Below, in pieces: positions 43,181 through 52,721 of a stretch of DNA of 64,000 bases. The stretch's first letter is position 1. The number at the start of each line of letters is the position of its first letter. The notes beneath the pieces were generated by a model. It was not told the DNA's origin, searched no databases, and saw nothing but the letters and a program-made list of their open reading frames with translations. The position numbers and the translations under genes are program-made. The DNA comes from Zygnema cylindricum (taxonomy: Eukaryota; Streptophyta; Zygnematophyceae; Zygnematales; Zygnemataceae), in assembly GCA_037447655.1 (NCBI GenBank), contig JBBHKE010003486.1, forward strand, positions 215,634 to 279,633, given 5' to 3'.

Positions 43181-44016
43181 TATAGGTTTATAACAAGCCG
43201 GGATGGCAACAAAGTCAGTTTTTCAAAAGCTTCACGGGGCTTACACCTCGTGGAAACGCACTGTTTTTAAGCTTCTTCATCACTCCAAGACGAGACTCTG
43301 ATATTTTCTAGGGAGGACGACACGGATCTATTCTCTATAGCGGCAGAAATGGAGGGCACAAAGGACCCTCGATGGATAATGGATACAGGAGCGTCAGCCC
43401 ACATGTGATGGAACAAGGCCATCTTCAAAAATCTGAAAGCAACGCTGGAGAAAAATATTTGTTATGCTTGTGGAATGAGTGTCCAGACTCGTGCTATGGG
43501 TGATGTGTCTTTGCTAGTTGATGTAGAAGGAAAAGCAATTGAAAGAACCCTTCACAATGTCTTATTTGTGCCTGACTTTAAGAAAAATCTGTTTTCTAGT
43601 CGTTGGTAGAGAGTAAAGGCTTTGAGGTTAATTTGAGAAATGGTCGGCAGGTTGTTAGCAAAAATGGCAAGGTTGCGCTTACAGGTACTAGAGATAGTAG
43701 CAAGATGTACCGCATGGATATGGCTAATACCAAGGAGAATGATGTTCTGTACTCCGGTGTTTTGCACTCAAATGAGTTGTGGCATAAAAGATTAGGCCAT
43801 GTAAACTATGATAGTTTGAGGAAAATGGTCATTGCTGGAAAAATAGAAGGTGTATCAATCACAGATGAGCTGGTCAAAACTTGTGATGGTTGCGCTTTAA
43901 GAAAAATCCACAGATTTCCATTTCCTAAAGAGTCTGAGCATCGGTCAACGAAACTTTTACAACAAATTTATTCGGATGTTTTTGGTCTTGCGAAGGTTCC
44001 GTCTGCCGAGGGATGA
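43181..44016 (+). pseudogene. Copia D1 protease and GAG-pre-integrase
   Basis: The protease active site reads WIMDTGASAHM at about 43370-43405, followed by a TGA where relatives have Trp or Gly. 43603-44016 is open: MVESKGFEVNLRNGRQVVSKNGKVALTGTRDSSKMYRMDMAN, LWHKRLGHVNYDSLRKMV, CDGCALRKIHRFPFP and the first integrase Asp (YSDVFGLAKVPS). A frameshift at about 44012 leads into the next frame. Confidence 0.87.
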
Positions 44017-45005
44017 AATACATGGTCACCTTCACAGATGATTTCTCCAGGTTTACAAAAGTTTACCTCATGAAGGAGAAGAGTGAAGTGTTTGGTCACT
44101 TCAAACACTATAAAGCATGGGTTGAAAAACTACATAATTCACCTATTTTGCAGCTCAAATCGGACAATGGTGGTGAATATACGTCGAAAGAATTTGAAAC
44201 CTTTTTACTCGAGGAGGGCATAAGTCATCTGTTGACTATTCCATATTCACCGGAACAAAATGGGGTGTTGGAAAGACTAAATAGAAATCTCACGGAGAGC
44301 TATAGGTCGATGCTCGCAGATAAAAATGTGGATCCGAAATTTTGGGCTGAGGCTCTAAATTGTGCAGTTTATAATAATAATAGGTTAGCATCCAGATCGG
44401 TAGACACTACTATTTACGAGATATGGACAGGTAGCAAACCATATGTTAGCCATTTCAAAGTCTTTGGTAGTCAATGCTTTATCTTGGATACGTCTACGGA
44501 CACATGGAAAATGGAACCAAAGGGATTACCATGTATTTTGTTAGGATATGATGATCACTCTAAAGGTTACATAATCTTTGTATTTGAGAGGCAAAAAATA
44601 GTTGTAGCAAGGAATATCATTGTCAAAGATAAACTGGACTCGTTAGATTTATTTCAAATGATAGAGCAGCAAAAGCAGCAAAAAGTACAAGAGTATGTCA
44701 TCTTAGATTGCATGCAAGAAATTGTCCCGCAGGTGCAACATTCTCCGGTAATGACTCTAGAGTCGGACTCTCTCCGAATTCCTCATCCAATTCAGTTCCA
44801 ACCGGCCCACCAGCAGTCAATACACACGGAAAGCAACCAGCGCAATCAGCCACACAAGGATCACAACCAGCGCAATCAGCGTAATGCGCAGCATCCGACG
44901 ATCTCAGCCTCAGAATTTCCAGGAAGAAGATCCAGCAGCCGCATGCAAGCAAGCTCTCACTTTGCCTACTCGACAACCTCAGGGGAGCCCTTGACCATCC
45001 AATAG
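44013..45005 (+). CDS. Copia D1 integrase core and linker (open frame)
   Basis: A 330-codon open frame overlapping the previous one by four bases. It has FTDDFSRFTKVYLMKEKSE, LKSDNGGEYTSKEFETF (second Asp), PEQNGVLERLNRNL (Glu), DPKFWAEALNCAVYNNNRL, SHFKVFGSQCFILDT, GYDDHSKGYIIFVFERQKI, then a Gln/Asn/His-rich linker. The first catalytic Asp lies in the preceding frame. It stops at TAG just before the reverse transcriptase block. It would integrate cDNA if joined to its N-terminal zinc domain. Confidence 0.88.
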   Translation: MKYMVTFTDDFSRFTKVYLMKEKSEVFGHFKHYKAWVEKLHNSPILQLKSDNGGEYTSKEFETFLLEEGISHLLTIPYSPEQNGVLERLNRNLTESYRSMLADKNVDPKFWAEALNCAVYNNNRLASRSVDTTIYEIWTGSKPYVSHFKVFGSQCFILDTSTDTWKMEPKGLPCILLGYDDHSKGYIIFVFERQKIVVARNIIVKDKLDSLDLFQMIEQQKQQKVQEYVILDCMQEIVPQVQHSPVMTLESDSLRIPHPIQFQPAHQQSIHTESNQRNQPHKDHNQRNQRNAQHPTISASEFPGRRSSSRMQASSHFAYSTTSGEPLTIQ

Positions 45006-45056
45006 GCCTTCTCATCACCAGAGCGGAATCACTGGATCGAGGCAGCAAACGACAAA

Positions 45057-46340
45057 ATGAAGTCGATCACGGAGGCCCAAACATGGAAGCTTGTGGAACT
45101 TCCTCCAGACCGAAAGACGATCTGCAGCAAATCGGTATTCAAGGTGAAGTTAAATCCCGATAACACTATTGAACGATATAAGGCCAAACTTGTGGCAAAG
45201 GGTTATAATCAGAAGGAAGGAATCAATTTTGAAGAAACATTTTCTCCGGTTGTAAGATTTCCGACAGTTAGGATTTTGCTGTCCCTAGCTGCTATAGAAG
45301 TTATGGAAATTCATCAGATGGATGTAAAGACGGCCTTTTTGCATAGAGAACTAGAAGAGACCATTTACATGCAGCAACCTGAAATGTATGCAGAACCAGG
45401 AAAAGAGCACTTAGTATGCAAGTTGCTAAAATCTTTGCACCGCCTAAAACAGGCCCCTAGGCAATGGAATCTGAAGCTTAATGAATTCTTCACCAGTCTA
45501 GGATTTCAAAGGATAAGTTCTGATCACTCTGTCTACGTTCTAAAGGGTGAAAATGGGATAGTATATATAGCGGCGTACGTAGATGATTTACTATTAATTA
45601 GCAAATCAATGGCTGAAATTAACAAAATCAAAACTGCTCTAAACTCACGGTTCGAGATGAAAGACCTCGGTGAGGCAAACAATATTCTGGGAATCCAGGT
45701 AGAGAGGGACAAAAATAAGAAAGTAATAAAATTAACTCAAAAAGAGGCTATTGGAAACATGTTAGATGAGTACGGAATGCGGGGGGCAAAAGGATGTCTA
45801 ACTCCAATGGAGTTTCGGCAGAAGTTAGAGGGAGAAGAGACAGAACCAGGTGTCATTGTTAGCGAGTATTTAGAGTCAGGAGAGAATGATCTTATGACAC
45901 TAATACCTAATACACAGATAGTGGGAAGCTTAATATATTGCATGAACTGTACCCGCCCTGACATTGCTGCAGCAGTCGGGGTACTGGGTAGAAGTCTAGA
46001 GAAAACGAGAAAATCTGATTTTGATGCAGCAAGGAGAGTCTTAAGATATTTAGCAAGAACAAAAGACCTCAAACTCACGCTAGGCGGAGGAGAAGTGAAG
46101 TTGGAAACGTGGAGTGATGCAAGCTATGGCGACATGCCAAGCCGGAAATCCACCACGGGATTCGTTTTGCAGATTGGGAACAGAACGTGTTGCTGGAGCA
46201 ACAAACTTCAAAAGGTCATAGCGCAGTCGACAATGGAGTCAGAATATATGGCAGCAAGCTCGGCCCTCAAAGAACTCTTATGGGTGAAATCCATGTTGCA
46301 AGAACTAGGATACATGCAGATTGGGCCACAGGTGATCTAG
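45057..46340 (+). CDS. Copia D1 reverse transcriptase and RNase H N-part (open frame)
   Basis: A 427-codon open frame, the longest uninterrupted reverse transcriptase in the window: [74 protein letters not shown] (YVDD), GEANNILGIQVERD, IPNTQIVGSLIYCMNCTR, then RNase H WSDASYGDMPSRKSTTGFVL and STMESEYMAASSALKELLWVK. It ends in a TAG replacing the Trp of the WCDN motif. A few positions are changed (CKSV for CKWV). Confidence 0.9.
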   Translation: MKSITEAQTWKLVELPPDRKTICSKSVFKVKLNPDNTIERYKAKLVAKGYNQKEGINFEETFSPVVRFPTVRILLSLAAIEVMEIHQMDVKTAFLHRELEETIYMQQPEMYAEPGKEHLVCKLLKSLHRLKQAPRQWNLKLNEFFTSLGFQRISSDHSVYVLKGENGIVYIAAYVDDLLLISKSMAEINKIKTALNSRFEMKDLGEANNILGIQVERDKNKKVIKLTQKEAIGNMLDEYGMRGAKGCLTPMEFRQKLEGEETEPGVIVSEYLESGENDLMTLIPNTQIVGSLIYCMNCTRPDIAAAVGVLGRSLEKTRKSDFDAARRVLRYLARTKDLKLTLGGGEVKLETWSDASYGDMPSRKSTTGFVLQIGNRTCCWSNKLQKVIAQSTMESEYMAASSALKELLWVKSMLQELGYMQIGPQVI

Positions 46341-46758
46341 TATGATAACCACACTGCCATTACCATTCCCTCTAACCCAAGTCACCACTTCAAGAGTAAG
46401 CACATAGATGTACGATTACACTTTGTAAGAGAAAAAGTGTTCTCTAGGGTGATCAAATTATGCTATCTGCCAGAGGCAAGAATGGTTGCTGATATGCTTA
46501 CTAAAGCTCTTCCTGCTCCCAAGTTGAACTATTGTAGGAATGCAGTAGGATTAGGTGAAAAGGTGAGTAGCTCCACTGCGATACTCCCATGGTGCGATAG
46601 CCCAAAATTAGGATGTAGTGGACCTAGGTGATTAGCTGGTTTGCTGCACTGCTATGTTGCTATGTTGCGTTGTTATGGCTGCGCTGCTATGCTGCCATGA
46701 TGCACTAAGTGCGACATCGCAGCTGCGCTGATACACTGAGTTTAAAGCTTTAGGGAAG
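46341..46758 (+). pseudogene. Copia D1 RNase H C-terminus and 3' region
   Basis: YDNHTAITIPSNPSHHFKSKHIDVRLHFVREKV and VADMLTKALPAPKL complete RNase H (46437-46631). After it comes GCTGCGCTGCTATG-type sequence (46640-46735), then the polypurine tract AGCTTTAGGGAAG (46746-46758). Confidence 0.8.
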
Positions 46759-46944
46759 TGTTGATTTCGGAAAGCTTTAAGTCTTGGTATATTAGTGTGA
46801 CGGCAGAAAGGTAGTAATTTGTAGCGTAAGATTCATAAGGATTTGCGTCATCACTTGAGTGCAGTACAAGAAAACGCAGCAGCTAGTTAAAACTATCTAG
46901 AGGGTTCCTGAGTTTTGTAGTCCAATGGAGAACACAAAATTGCA
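46759..46944 (+). repeat. Hybrid LTR: start of family D fused to end of family B
   Basis: 46759-46885 matches the first 125 bp of the copia D1 LTR. From 46886 the sequence is the last roughly 60 bp of a family B LTR (GTTAAAACTATCTAGAGG...CAAAATTGCA). It is far shorter than either parent. Confidence 0.8.
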
Positions 46945-48000
46945 AGTTATGGGCCCACCCTTTAGGGTGCCCACCTTCAATGGATCTGGGTTCATCTATT
47001 GGGAAGCCACGATGAGGGGGGATTTTTGCGAAAAACAATACTAGGGTATCGTCAGTGGAAAAGCGAAAAGTCCACCTTCGAGAACTCCACCAGGATTTGG
47101 AGGAGTAAGGTTTCCTGCATCAACGAGTGCTTTAGCAGAGGAGGCAGATGATGGGGATAGCACTGTGTCCAAAAAGGGAAAGGGAAGGAGAAACCCCTCA
47201 CTCCTATTGCCACTGCATTGGGAGCGGCGGTTGTGAAGATTGTGGAAAACGATACTCATATGTGGGAAGACGTAAACATGTCCGCCAAGAACTTTTTTCT
47301 AAGGCACCTCACTCAAGCTTTGGCCACCCCTCACCTTCACATTTACAAGGCCGAGGAGTTGTGGGTGAGTTTGCTGGAGATCTATAGAGCTGGTACTATC
47401 CAGGAGCTCCAGTTGGCTGAGCAGAAGCTAGTGAGTTACACTTACAAAGGAGGAAAGATGTTAGATTATTGTAATGATCTTTCTTGTTTGTATATGGAGA
47501 TGGAAAGTGCTGGGTGGACAGGTACAATGAAGATGAAAGTTAACACTCTCATCATCAAGTTACTAGACAAGTACGAGAACATAGTGTACCAAGTACATGA
47601 AATGAGTGATAATTCATGGAAGTGGAATACAGTGGTCCGGATGATTCCTGTGCATGGAACCACAATGGAGATTAGGAGAGGAAGAAAGAGCATTCAAGCT
47701 GTAGCTCCAGAAGGGGACCGATGGGGGAAGGATCCAAAGAAACCGTACAAAGGGGAAAGAGATCAGTCTGGAGGACTGAGGCCCCCAAAGGGACTTTGTC
47801 ATTTTTGCAAAAAGCCAGGACACTTTATCGCGGATTGTGTCAAGCTGTCAGAGCTGAGGCTCCAAAAGAACCGTGGAGCGGGTTCTTTCGGAGGGAAGAA
47901 AAAGACACTTGTGGTCACAAAGGTGACAAGAGAAACCGAGGACGAGTCCTCTGAAGAGGATGGGGAGCTTTTTCTTGACGAGAGTCTAGAGGAGAAGGAG
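46925..48000 (+). pseudogene. Copia B5 gag
   Basis: It opens with ATG in the LTR end (MENTKLQVMGPPFRVPTFNG), continues FIYWEATMRGDF, hits TAG at about 47041, and shifts frame near 47215. 47218-48261 gives EDVNMSAKNFFLRHLTQALATPHLHIYKAEELWVSLLE, YRAGTIQELQLAEQKL, GGKMLDYCNDLS and the knuckle CHFCKKPGHFIADC. The same design as copia B3 gag supports the ATG in the LTR. Confidence 0.88.
46945..46959 (+). promoter_or_regulatory. Primer binding site, half tRNA-iMet type (copia B5)
   Basis: AGTTATGGGCCCACC directly follows the LTR end TTGCA and is complementary to the initiator tRNA-Met anticodon arm. It encodes Q-V-M-G-P. Confidence 0.75.
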
Positions 48001-48968
48001 ATCCCTCGGAGACAGAAGTGTGCCCTTAGAGCAATTCAGGAAGCTCGACAGGAAGGATGGATCATCGACTCAGGTGCATCCATGTATATGTGTCATGACA
48101 AGCAACTTTTCACTAAGCTAAAAAAGATCCCTACTTTAGAGATAGAGTATGGTGATGGGAGAGTGGTTAGTATAGATCTAGTGGGGTCAGTAGGTTTGAA
48201 AGTCTTAGTGGAGGGTAAGACTTCTATACTCACATTCTCAAATGTACTTTACATTCTTTAGCTGAGCAAAAATATCTCTCTACATCTGTATTAGATGACA
48301 AGGTGTTTGATACCTTCACTAGAAAGGGAGTCTTTACAGCTAAGTATTGGGATGAAGTCTACCTCACGACAGATAAGGGTAGCCAAGGCATGTTTAGGCT
48401 TAACTTAAGTAATGAAAAAAAGAATGCTTATTATGTTGGTGTTCCAAAATTGATGATTTGGCATAAGCCGTTGGGGCATGTGCATTTTGATAGGTTGAGG
48501 GAAATGTAAAAGCTTAATGTAGTAGAAGGCATTCAGTTTGGTGATAATGAAATGGTTGATGATTGTTTGGGATGTGCTCAAGGAAAAGCTCACAGACTTA
48601 GTTTTCCCAAAGCCGCCACATATACGAGGGAAAAGGTACTAGATCTAGTCCACACAGATATCTAGGGACCTGCAAGATTACCTTCGGTTGGAGGGAAGAG
48701 GTTTATGTTAACAATAAACGATGATTGGTCTAGGTTTTCCAGAGTATACTTCTTAAAAACAAAGTTTGAAACACCAACTTACTTCAAAGAATATAAAGCT
48801 TGGAGTGAGAAGTTGCATGGAACCCCTATTAAGAAAATAAGAAGGGATAATGGGGGAGAATATACCTTTAACCAGTTTGAGGAATACTTGAGAGATGAGG
48901 GAGTTCACCACCCGAAATATATACCATATAACCCAGAACAAAATGGGGTAGTTAAGAGATTGAACTGA
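48001..48968 (+). pseudogene. Copia B5 protease and integrase
   Basis: The protease site GWIIDSGASMYMCHDKQLF is intact at about 48055-48110. The region then reads YGDGRVVSIDLVGSVGLKVLVEGKTSILTFSNVLYIL and stops at 48261. 48303-48509 gives the tail and HKPLGHVHFDRLREM (the third His region), then a stop. DCLGCAQGKAHRL precedes VHTDI-stop-GPARLPS (Trp to TAG). 48705-48968 holds INDDWSRFSRVYFL, IRRDNGGEYTFNQFEEYL and PEQNGVVKRLN (Lys replaces the usual Ser/Ala before the Glu position). Confidence 0.85.
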
Positions 48969-49510
48969 ACACTAGGTGATAGTGTATGTAGTATATTGGT
49001 TGACAAGAAAATACAAAAGAGATTTTGGGGAGAAGCCATGAACTGTGCCAACTACATTAAGAATAGAGTCCTTACCTCAGCCGTAAAGGGAATGACACCT
49101 TATGAGAGATGGGTTGGTAAGGAACCACATATCTCAGACCTTAAAGTATTCTGTAGCCAAGTTTACAGTCTTGATACGGATAAGAAAATTGGAAACTAGA
49201 TGCTAAGGGCAAACCTGGATACTTTATAGGATATGATGAGGATGTCAAGGGATATAGAGTCTATGATTTAGCAAAGCAAGATATTATTCTGGTTTAACAC
49301 CTAGTTGTCATAGATGAAGGAAAGTCATTTGACCCCTTCAAATATACTCAAAAGATAAAAATCCGCTTTGAGTCTGAAAGTGAGGAGAGTCTTGTCTTTC
49401 CCGAAAAGGACATGAGTGAAACAATGTTTGCAAATTGAAGGGAGATCTAAGACACAGGAGATCTACCGGACACCTCACATATATCTATAGACTTCGAGGA
49501 GACAGAAGAG
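48969..49510 (+). pseudogene. Copia B5 integrase tail and linker
   Basis: 48996-49199 encodes VDKKIQKRFWGEAMNCANYIKNRVLTSAVKGMTPYERWVGKEPHISDLKVF. After a stop the linker continues (PGYFIGYDEDVKGYRVYDLAKQDIILV-stop-HLVVIDEGKSFDPFKYT). It is close in sequence to copia B1 at 1633-2040. Confidence 0.85.
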
Positions 49511-50559
49511 ATGGAACAAGAAACGGCTTCCATGAATAGGGGAGCCGATGAGACAGTAAGGAGAAACCCGAAACTTCCTTCTATTCCTTCACAGTTGGAG
49601 GAAGGGAGATGTAGTAGCAAAAGGATAAAAGAGAAACAGACTACTCATAAGGTAACTAAGCTATCTCATCCTGATGAGCCTCAGTCATACTTGGAGGAAG
49701 TGAACAACCCAAAAAAAGACAGATGGATTAGAGCCATAAATGATGAGATGGCTTCCATCATGGAAGGAAAAACCAGGGAACTAGCGGATTATCCTCCCGA
49801 CAAAAAACCTATTGGCTGTAAATGGGTAATTAAAGTAAAACTGAACCCAAATATTACGATTGAGAGATAAAAGACTCGATTGGTAGCGAAGGGGTTCACT
49901 CAAAAGGAGGGGATTGACTATGAGGAGACCTTTGCTGCAGTTGTTCGGTTCCCATCAGTAAGGATTCTCTTCAATCTGGCAGCAGCGGAAGACATGGGAA
50001 TACACCAGATGAACATTAAGACTACTTTTCTTAATGGTGAGTTAGAGGAATAAAGTTTCATGAGGCAAGATGAGGGGTTCGTGGAAGAAGGAGAAGAGAG
50101 CAAAGTCTGCATGCTCATAAAGTCTTTATATGGACTGAAGCAGGCTCCCCAACAATGGAATAAGAAACTATATGAGTTTCTCACCATTTTGGGATATATC
50201 GAGATCAACTTTGACTATTCTATCTATATGTGTAAGAGGAGAATGGTGTCATTTTTATTACAATCTATGTGGATGATCTGCTTGTGCTCGGTAATTCTTT
50301 GGAAAAGATCAATAGGCTAAAGAAAGGTCTTAGAAACAGATTTGATATGAAAGATTTAGGTGAGGCAAGATACATTTTGGGGATCCAAATGGAGAGAGAT
50401 AGGGGGAAAAGGATAACCAAACTTACTCAGAAAGAAGCAATAGATAATATGCTTGAAAAATTCCAGATGGAAAAGGCAAACAGTTGTACCACTCCCATGG
50501 ACTTGAAGAAAGTAAGTGATGGGAGTGTAGAAGGCGCAATGAAAATCTTAGATGATTAG
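49511..50559 (+). pseudogene. Copia B5 reverse transcriptase
   Basis: Three frames: 49511-49870 (DRWIRAINDEMASIMEGKTRELADYPPDKKPIGCKWVIKVK), a stop (Lys/Ala to TAA), and a central block near 49880-50060 with GVHQMNIKTTFLNGELEE-like sequence in which the first catalytic Asp is Asn (HQMNIKT). 50060-50320 has KSLYGLKQAPQQWNKKLYEFL. 50269-50559 resumes with MDDLLVLGNSLEKINRLKKGLRNRFDMKDLGEARYILGIQMERD (YVDD as WMDD/VDD across a frameshift). It is inactive by several criteria. Confidence 0.87.
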
Positions 50560-51240
50560 ATGAGTCCAGAGGAGAGAGAGTTTATGAAGTCTATCCCTGA
50601 TAGACAAGTCGTTGGAAGTTTGATCTATTTTATGAACTGTACAAGACCGAACATAGTGGCAGCAGTGGGAGTCCTCAGTAGGAGTCTTAACGATCATAGG
50701 AAGAGAGATTGGGAGGCAGCCAAAAGAGTCATAAGATATCTCGTAGGAACTAGAGAGTTATGGTTGCATTTGGGAGGGGAGCACACTAATATCACTACTT
50801 GGTGTGATGCCAGTTATGGGGATGCACCTATGCGAAGATGCACTTCTGGGTATGTGTTGTATGTGGGGAAAGGTGCTTGCTGTTGGAGCAGTAAGCAACA
50901 AAAGGTGGTTGCTCAGTCTACTAAGGAGGCTGAGTATATGGCCTCTTGTTCGGCTGTGAAAGAGTCGAAGTGGGTCAAATTCTTCTTGCAAGAATTCAAA
51001 GAGGGAGTGCATGACGTTTTCTATGGTAATCAAGCTGCCATTTCTATTACAGCCAATCCAAAACATCATTTCAAGGCTAAACATATAGACATAAGGGAAA
51101 AAGTTCGTAAATAAAATTGTAAATCTTGTGTATAAATCCCATGAAGAAATGGTGGCTAACATGATGACCAAACCTGTGCCCTCTCCCAAGTTAAAATATT
51201 GAAGGGAAAAAAATGTTGATTAAAAAAAAAGCTCAAATTA
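50560..51240 (+). pseudogene. Copia B5 RNase H
   Basis: MKSIPDRQVVGSLIYFMNCTRPNIVAAVGVLSRSLND, WCDASYGDAPMRRCTSGYVLYVGKG (Ser to Cys before the Asp), STKEAEYMASCSAVKES, FYGNQAAISITANPKHHFKAKHIDI (the expected CDN is YGN, so the last Asp is lost). A frameshift follows, with ANMMTKPVPSPKL near 51160-51190. Confidence 0.87.
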
Positions 51241-51469
51241 GACTAGAAAACAAAGGGAGTGTTGAAATAAATAGTTTTGCGATTTTTCTAGGTCTAAATA
51301 TATTAGTGGAAACAGATAAGAAAAATACCGGCAGTCTGCCTCCATCTCTTCTCTCTTGCCCCCATACTTGCTCTAGTCATTGAAGGAGAGAGAGAGTGAT
51401 GGAGCCATGGCTACCTCAGCTCCATAGGCACGACAAAAGAGTGATTTAAGTCACTCTCAACAAAAGGTT

Positions 51470-51546
51470 GAGTCCGGCAGGACTCGAACCTCCGAGAGGC
51501 ACAGCGCGGCGTATCTATTAGCTCTAACCAGTCTGTCGTAGAAGTC
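51470..51546 (-). other. tRNA-like Pol III unit, antisense in the copia B5 LTR
   Basis: On the minus strand the order is an A-box-like GACTGGTTAGAGC, a canonical B-box GGTTCGAGTCC (51480-51490), a T-stem GGAGG/CCTGC, GGACTC, then TTTT just downstream (51462-51465). The D stem and acceptor pairing are incomplete, so a functional tRNA is unlikely. Transcription by Pol III is possible. Confidence 0.55.
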
Positions 51547-52008
51547 TATTAGGATATATAGGGTTTGATATGTATTTAAACTATTGTATGGTACTGATTC
51601 CGATTAACTAAAATATGAAAAAAAAAACATAGAAATAGTTGAAGTTTAGTGCGGACATCATTTCGCACGAAACAAATTAGTCGGAAAATTGTTTCGACAG
51701 CCGACATTCAATGTCAAATTTAATCCGACGGCACACATCACAGCCGAGATCGCGGAATGGTCACTTTGGCGTTTATGGACGTGGCATGACCTGGCGTCAC
51801 GTGAAGGGATAACCTTTAGTCGCACGTGAAAGGATAACTGCAGGAATTCTTGGGAACATACGGACGAGTGGAAGGGTGACACCCGTCCACTCAGAGGCCT
51901 TATCGTACACAGGCCGTACAGAAATGACATCGGTCGTAGTACCTTTTCTGTACTTTACAATCATATGATTGGTTCGTACTTCAGTAGATAGGGGTTGTGA
52001 GAGGGGTT

Positions 52009-52018
52009 TAGGACTTAG
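52009..52018 (+). promoter_or_regulatory. TAGGACTTAG element (copia B5 LTR)
   Basis: GAGGGGTT precedes TAGGACTTAG, 291 bp before the LTR end. There is no clear TATA. Confidence 0.5.
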
Positions 52019-52149
52019 GAAAATCTGGTAGGTAGTCACCTCTCTCTAAGAGAGCTTTGTATAAAATTGGCATTTTTTCCGGCTCATAACTTATCAGTTG
52101 GCTCATAACTTATCGGCTAGTTGGTCGTTTTCAGTGATTCTTTTTGCTA

Positions 52150-52185
52150 CGGACTCAAAGGAGTCCGGGCTGCACAAAAGTGCAG
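52150..52185 (+). other. Twin hairpins in the LTR 3' part
   Basis: CGGACTC-AAAG-GAGTCCG is followed after two bases by CTGCAC-AAAA-GTGCAG. They lie downstream of the presumed start site, so they would be in the RNA leader. A shortened counterpart of the first hairpin exists in the B2, B3 and B6 LTRs. Confidence 0.55.
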
Positions 52186-52300
52186 TCACATTGTCAATTT
52201 GATTTCTTGGGCAGCAGTGGTTGTGGCTTGAAGTGGGTTAGTTAAAAACTATCTAGAGGCTTCATGAATTCTGTAGTCCAATGGAGGACACAAAATTGCA

Positions 52301-52721
52301 CATTCCCTTACTTATTAATAATAAGTCATTCACATATATAGTTTTGTATAGTAACCCATCCTCCCCTTGTAAGACATATACAAAATGATAGGAGTTAATT
52401 CTCTTAAAGCTTAGCCTAGTCAAAAACTCATCTAACTTCAAATTCCAATGAAGCAAGGCTTGTTTTAGCCCATACAGAGATTTCATCAATTTACACACTA
52501 ATTCTTCCTTTCCCTTTTCTACATACATTTCAGGTTGTTTCATATAAATGGTTTCTTCTAACTCTCTATGTAAAAAGGACGTTGTAACATCCATTTGATG
52601 TATTTTCATATTCTCTATAGCCGATTGACTTAGCAAAATTTTGACAATGGGAAAAATCTGACAACTGGAGAGAAGGTTTCTTCAAAGTCAATACCTTCTT
52701 TTTGATTGTACCCTTTGATGT
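52301..52721 (-). pseudogene. Copia reverse transcriptase fragment (family C/D type)
   Basis: On the minus strand: [88 protein letters not shown]. The YVDD site is YVND, and both ends are cut by family B sequences (LTR of B5 on the left, copia B6 on the right). Confidence 0.88.

Larger units (their letters stand above)
46886..52300 (+). mobile_element. Copia B5 with truncated 5' LTR
   Basis: A family B copia on the plus strand. Only the last roughly 60 bp of its 5' LTR remain; the primer site, gag, protease, integrase, reverse transcriptase, RNase H, polypurine tract and a full 3' LTR (51260-52300) follow. Many stops are present. Its flanks belong to two different elements (copia D1 LTR on the left, a minus-strand copia fragment on the right), so no target duplication exists. 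Confidence 0.88.
51260..52300 (+). repeat. 3' LTR of copia B5 (1041 bp)
   Basis: It begins TGTTGAAATAAATAG after the polypurine tract AAAACAAAGGGAG and ends ATGGAGGACACAAAATTGCA. It holds an antisense tRNA-like unit (51470-51546), TAGGACTTAG (52009-52018), and two hairpins (52150-52167, 52170-52185). The gag ATG is in its last 20 bp. Confidence 0.9.

Noticed and set aside
51470-51546. Annotating a functional tRNA gene
   Set aside because: The D stem and acceptor stem do not pair well and no clear anticodon arm exists; only A/B-box likeness is supported.
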